Source: JALYGJ01 sp036558545
Lineage (GTDB): Bacteria; Chloroflexota; Limnocylindria; Limnocylindrales; CSP1-4
Assembly: GCA_036558545.1 (NCBI GenBank)
Contig: DATBFJ010000011.1
Location: 1 to 6,158, forward strand
DNA: 6,158 nucleotides
Reading direction: 5' to 3'
The notes below the pieces were generated by a model that was given only the letters and a program-made list of their open reading frames with translations, ran no database searches and was not told where the DNA came from. The position numbers and the translations under genes are program-made. Positions within the stretch are counted from its first letter, which is position 1, and the number at the start of each line of letters is the position of its first letter. Positions 4,921-6,158 of the stretch are shown in pieces.

Positions 4921-6158
4921 TCTGCTCGACCTGCGGCACGGAGAACAAGCCCGGCGCCAAGTTCTGCAACGAGTGTGGTGTTGCTCTTGAGAGCGGCTGC
5001 CCCAATTGCGGCGCCGTGAACAAGCCGGGGGCCAAGTTCTGCAACGAGTGCGGTACAACGCTGGCGGATCTCGCACCCTCGGGCCGTGTCGCCGTCCGAA
5101 CCGAGGCCTCAGGATCGGAACGACGACTGGTCACGGTGCTTTTTGCCGATTTAGTCGGTTTCACGCCGTTTGCCGAAGGGCGCGATGCAGAGGATGTGCG
5201 CGAGACTCTGTCGCACTACTTCGACCTGTGCAGCGATGTCGTCGGGCGTTACGGCGGCACGATCGAGAAGTTCATCGGTGATGCCGTAATGGCCGTCTGG
5301 GGCGCGCCCGCCGCATTTGAAGACGACGCGGAGCGCGCCGTGCGCGCCGCCCTGGACCTGATCGAGGCGGTGCCATCAATCGCCACCGGAGTTCAGGCGC
5401 GAGCCGCCGTCCTGACTGGCGAAGCGGCCGTAACACTCGGTGCCACAAACCAGGGTCTTGTCGCAGGTGATCTGGTCAACACTGCATCCCGTCTTCAGTC
5501 GGTGGCTTCTGCAGGAACCGTGCTCGTCGGCGAATCGACGATGCGCGCGTCGTCAGATGCCGTTGTCTATGAGGTCGCCGGCGAGCAGTCGCTTAAAGGA
5601 AAGCAGGCACCGGTCCCGGCGTGGCGCGCTGTTCGCGTTGTCGCAGAGCGTGGCGGGCGTAACCGGAGCGAGCAGCTGGAAGCGCCGTTCGTCGGCCGCG
5701 CCGACGAGCTTCGTCTTCTGAAAGACCTCTTCCACACAACCGGCCGAGAGCAAAGGATCCGCCTCGTCAGCGTGATCGGCCCAGCGGGCATCGGAAAATC
5801 ACGACTTGCCTGGGAGTTCCTCAAGTACGTCGACGGACTGGTAGAGACCACTTACTGGCATGACGGCCGATCGCCGGCGTACGGCGAAGGCATAAGCTTC
5901 TGGGCGCTCGGCGAAATGATTCGCGGCCGTGCGGCCCTGGTGGAGACCGACGACGAGCCGACGACACGCCAGAAAATCCGGGAATCGGTTGCACTGTGGG
6001 TTACGGATACCGATGAACGGACGTGGATTGAACGTGCGTTGCTCGCTTTGCTGGGCGTCGAGGCGAGTCTGCCGCCCGAAGAGATGTTCGCGGCCTGGCG
6101 GACGTTCTTCGAGCGGATCAGCGACCACGGCACCGTGACGCTTGTGTTCGAGGATATG
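4917..6158 (+). CDS. Double zinc-ribbon, class III adenylate cyclase and AAA ATPase protein, 3' end cut by window edge
   Basis: The frame is open from GTG 4917 to the right edge (414 codons). Domains in order: two zinc ribbons with four CxxC knuckles (C3/C6, C17/C20, C28/C31, C42/C45); a class III nucleotidyl cyclase at about 68-205 with metal-binding D78 (FADLVGFT) and D122, adenine-selecting K118 (EKFIGD) and D185, and transition-state N188 and R192 (GDLVNTASRLQ). All expected catalytic residues are present, so it should make cAMP as a dimer. APFVGRADEL at 256-265 opens an AAA/STAND-like ATPase with Walker A GPAGIGKS at 288-295 and Walker B LVFEDM at 409-414, just as the window ends. Such proteins are usually 1,000 residues or more, often ending in TPR-like repeats, so more than half is probably missing. 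There is no membrane segment or good Shine-Dalgarno sequence. The GTGA overlap with paralogue B implies coupled translation. The sensed signal is unknown. Confidence 0.94.
   Translation, partial: MICSTCGTENKPGAKFCNECGVALESGCPNCGAVNKPGAKFCNECGTTLADLAPSGRVAVRTEASGSERRLVTVLFADLVGFTPFAEGRDAEDVRETLSHYFDLCSDVVGRYGGTIEKFIGDAVMAVWGAPAAFEDDAERAVRAALDLIEAVPSIATGVQARAAVLTGEAAVTLGATNQGLVAGDLVNTASRLQSVASAGTVLVGESTMRASSDAVVYEVAGEQSLKGKQAPVPAWRAVRVVAERGGRNRSEQLEAPFVGRADELRLLKDLFHTTGREQRIRLVSVIGPAGIGKSRLAWEFLKYVDGLVETTYWHDGRSPAYGEGISFWALGEMIRGRAALVETDDEPTTRQKIRESVALWVTDTDERTWIERALLALLGVEASLPPEEMFAAWRTFFERISDHGTVTLVFEDM
4932..5054 (+). repeat. Internal duplication encoding the two zinc ribbons
   Basis: Bases 4932-4979 and 5007-5054 match at 42 of 48 positions with a 75-base period. 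Both encode CG..NKPGAKFCNECG. Four of the five differing codons differ at the third position, and two of those differences change the residue along with one second-position change. It looks like a fairly recent or homogenised duplication within the gene. Confidence 0.75.

Noticed and set aside
3238..5076. Long open frame (612 codons) on the minus strand
   Set aside because: It lies antisense to flavoprotein B, whose motifs are unmistakable. Its translation is rich in Arg, His and Gln with no domain, as expected for an antisense shadow in GC-rich DNA.

Overview
The window is 6,158 bases of GC-rich, gene-dense bacterial DNA. Coding usage is strongly biased to G or C at third positions, genes are packed with 4-base overlaps, and two genes look leaderless behind TANNNT -10 boxes. 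Together with the protein types this suggests a deep-branching soil actinobacterium (for example Thermoleophilia or Gaiellales) or a Chloroflexota relative. That placement is inference from style and family memory, not from a marker gene.

Layout: two transcription units diverge from an intergenic region of about 294 bases (1463-1756). Leftward (minus strand) runs a small SnoaL/NTF2-like protein gene (1462 to 1058). It overlaps by ATGA a GcvT-like, folate-binding aminomethyltransferase-family gene (1061 to the left edge), which is cut off shortly before its C-terminus. Rightward (plus strand) run two paralogous FAD-dependent oxidoreductases of the phytoene desaturase-like/PYROXD2 group (1757-3388 and 3385-4920). 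They are followed by a double zinc-ribbon, class III adenylate cyclase and AAA ATPase fusion (from 4917), cut off by the right edge exactly in its Walker B strand. Both rightward junctions are GTGA overlaps, so the three genes are very probably one operon with coupled translation.

Function: the leftward unit suggests one-carbon or methyl transfer on an amine-like substrate (GcvT fold) with a small helper or enzyme of the SnoaL fold. The rightward unit supplies two related flavoenzymes of unknown substrate plus a cytoplasmic signalling protein that should make cAMP and has an ATPase module. A shared pathway across the divergent promoters is plausible but unproven.

No RNA gene, transposon, CRISPR array or convincing terminator was seen. 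The most useful second looks are the matching leaderless promoters, a 12-residue shortening in the FAD-binding part of the second flavoprotein, the cyclase coupled to the flavoenzyme pair, and a small protein-like stretch in the intergenic region.
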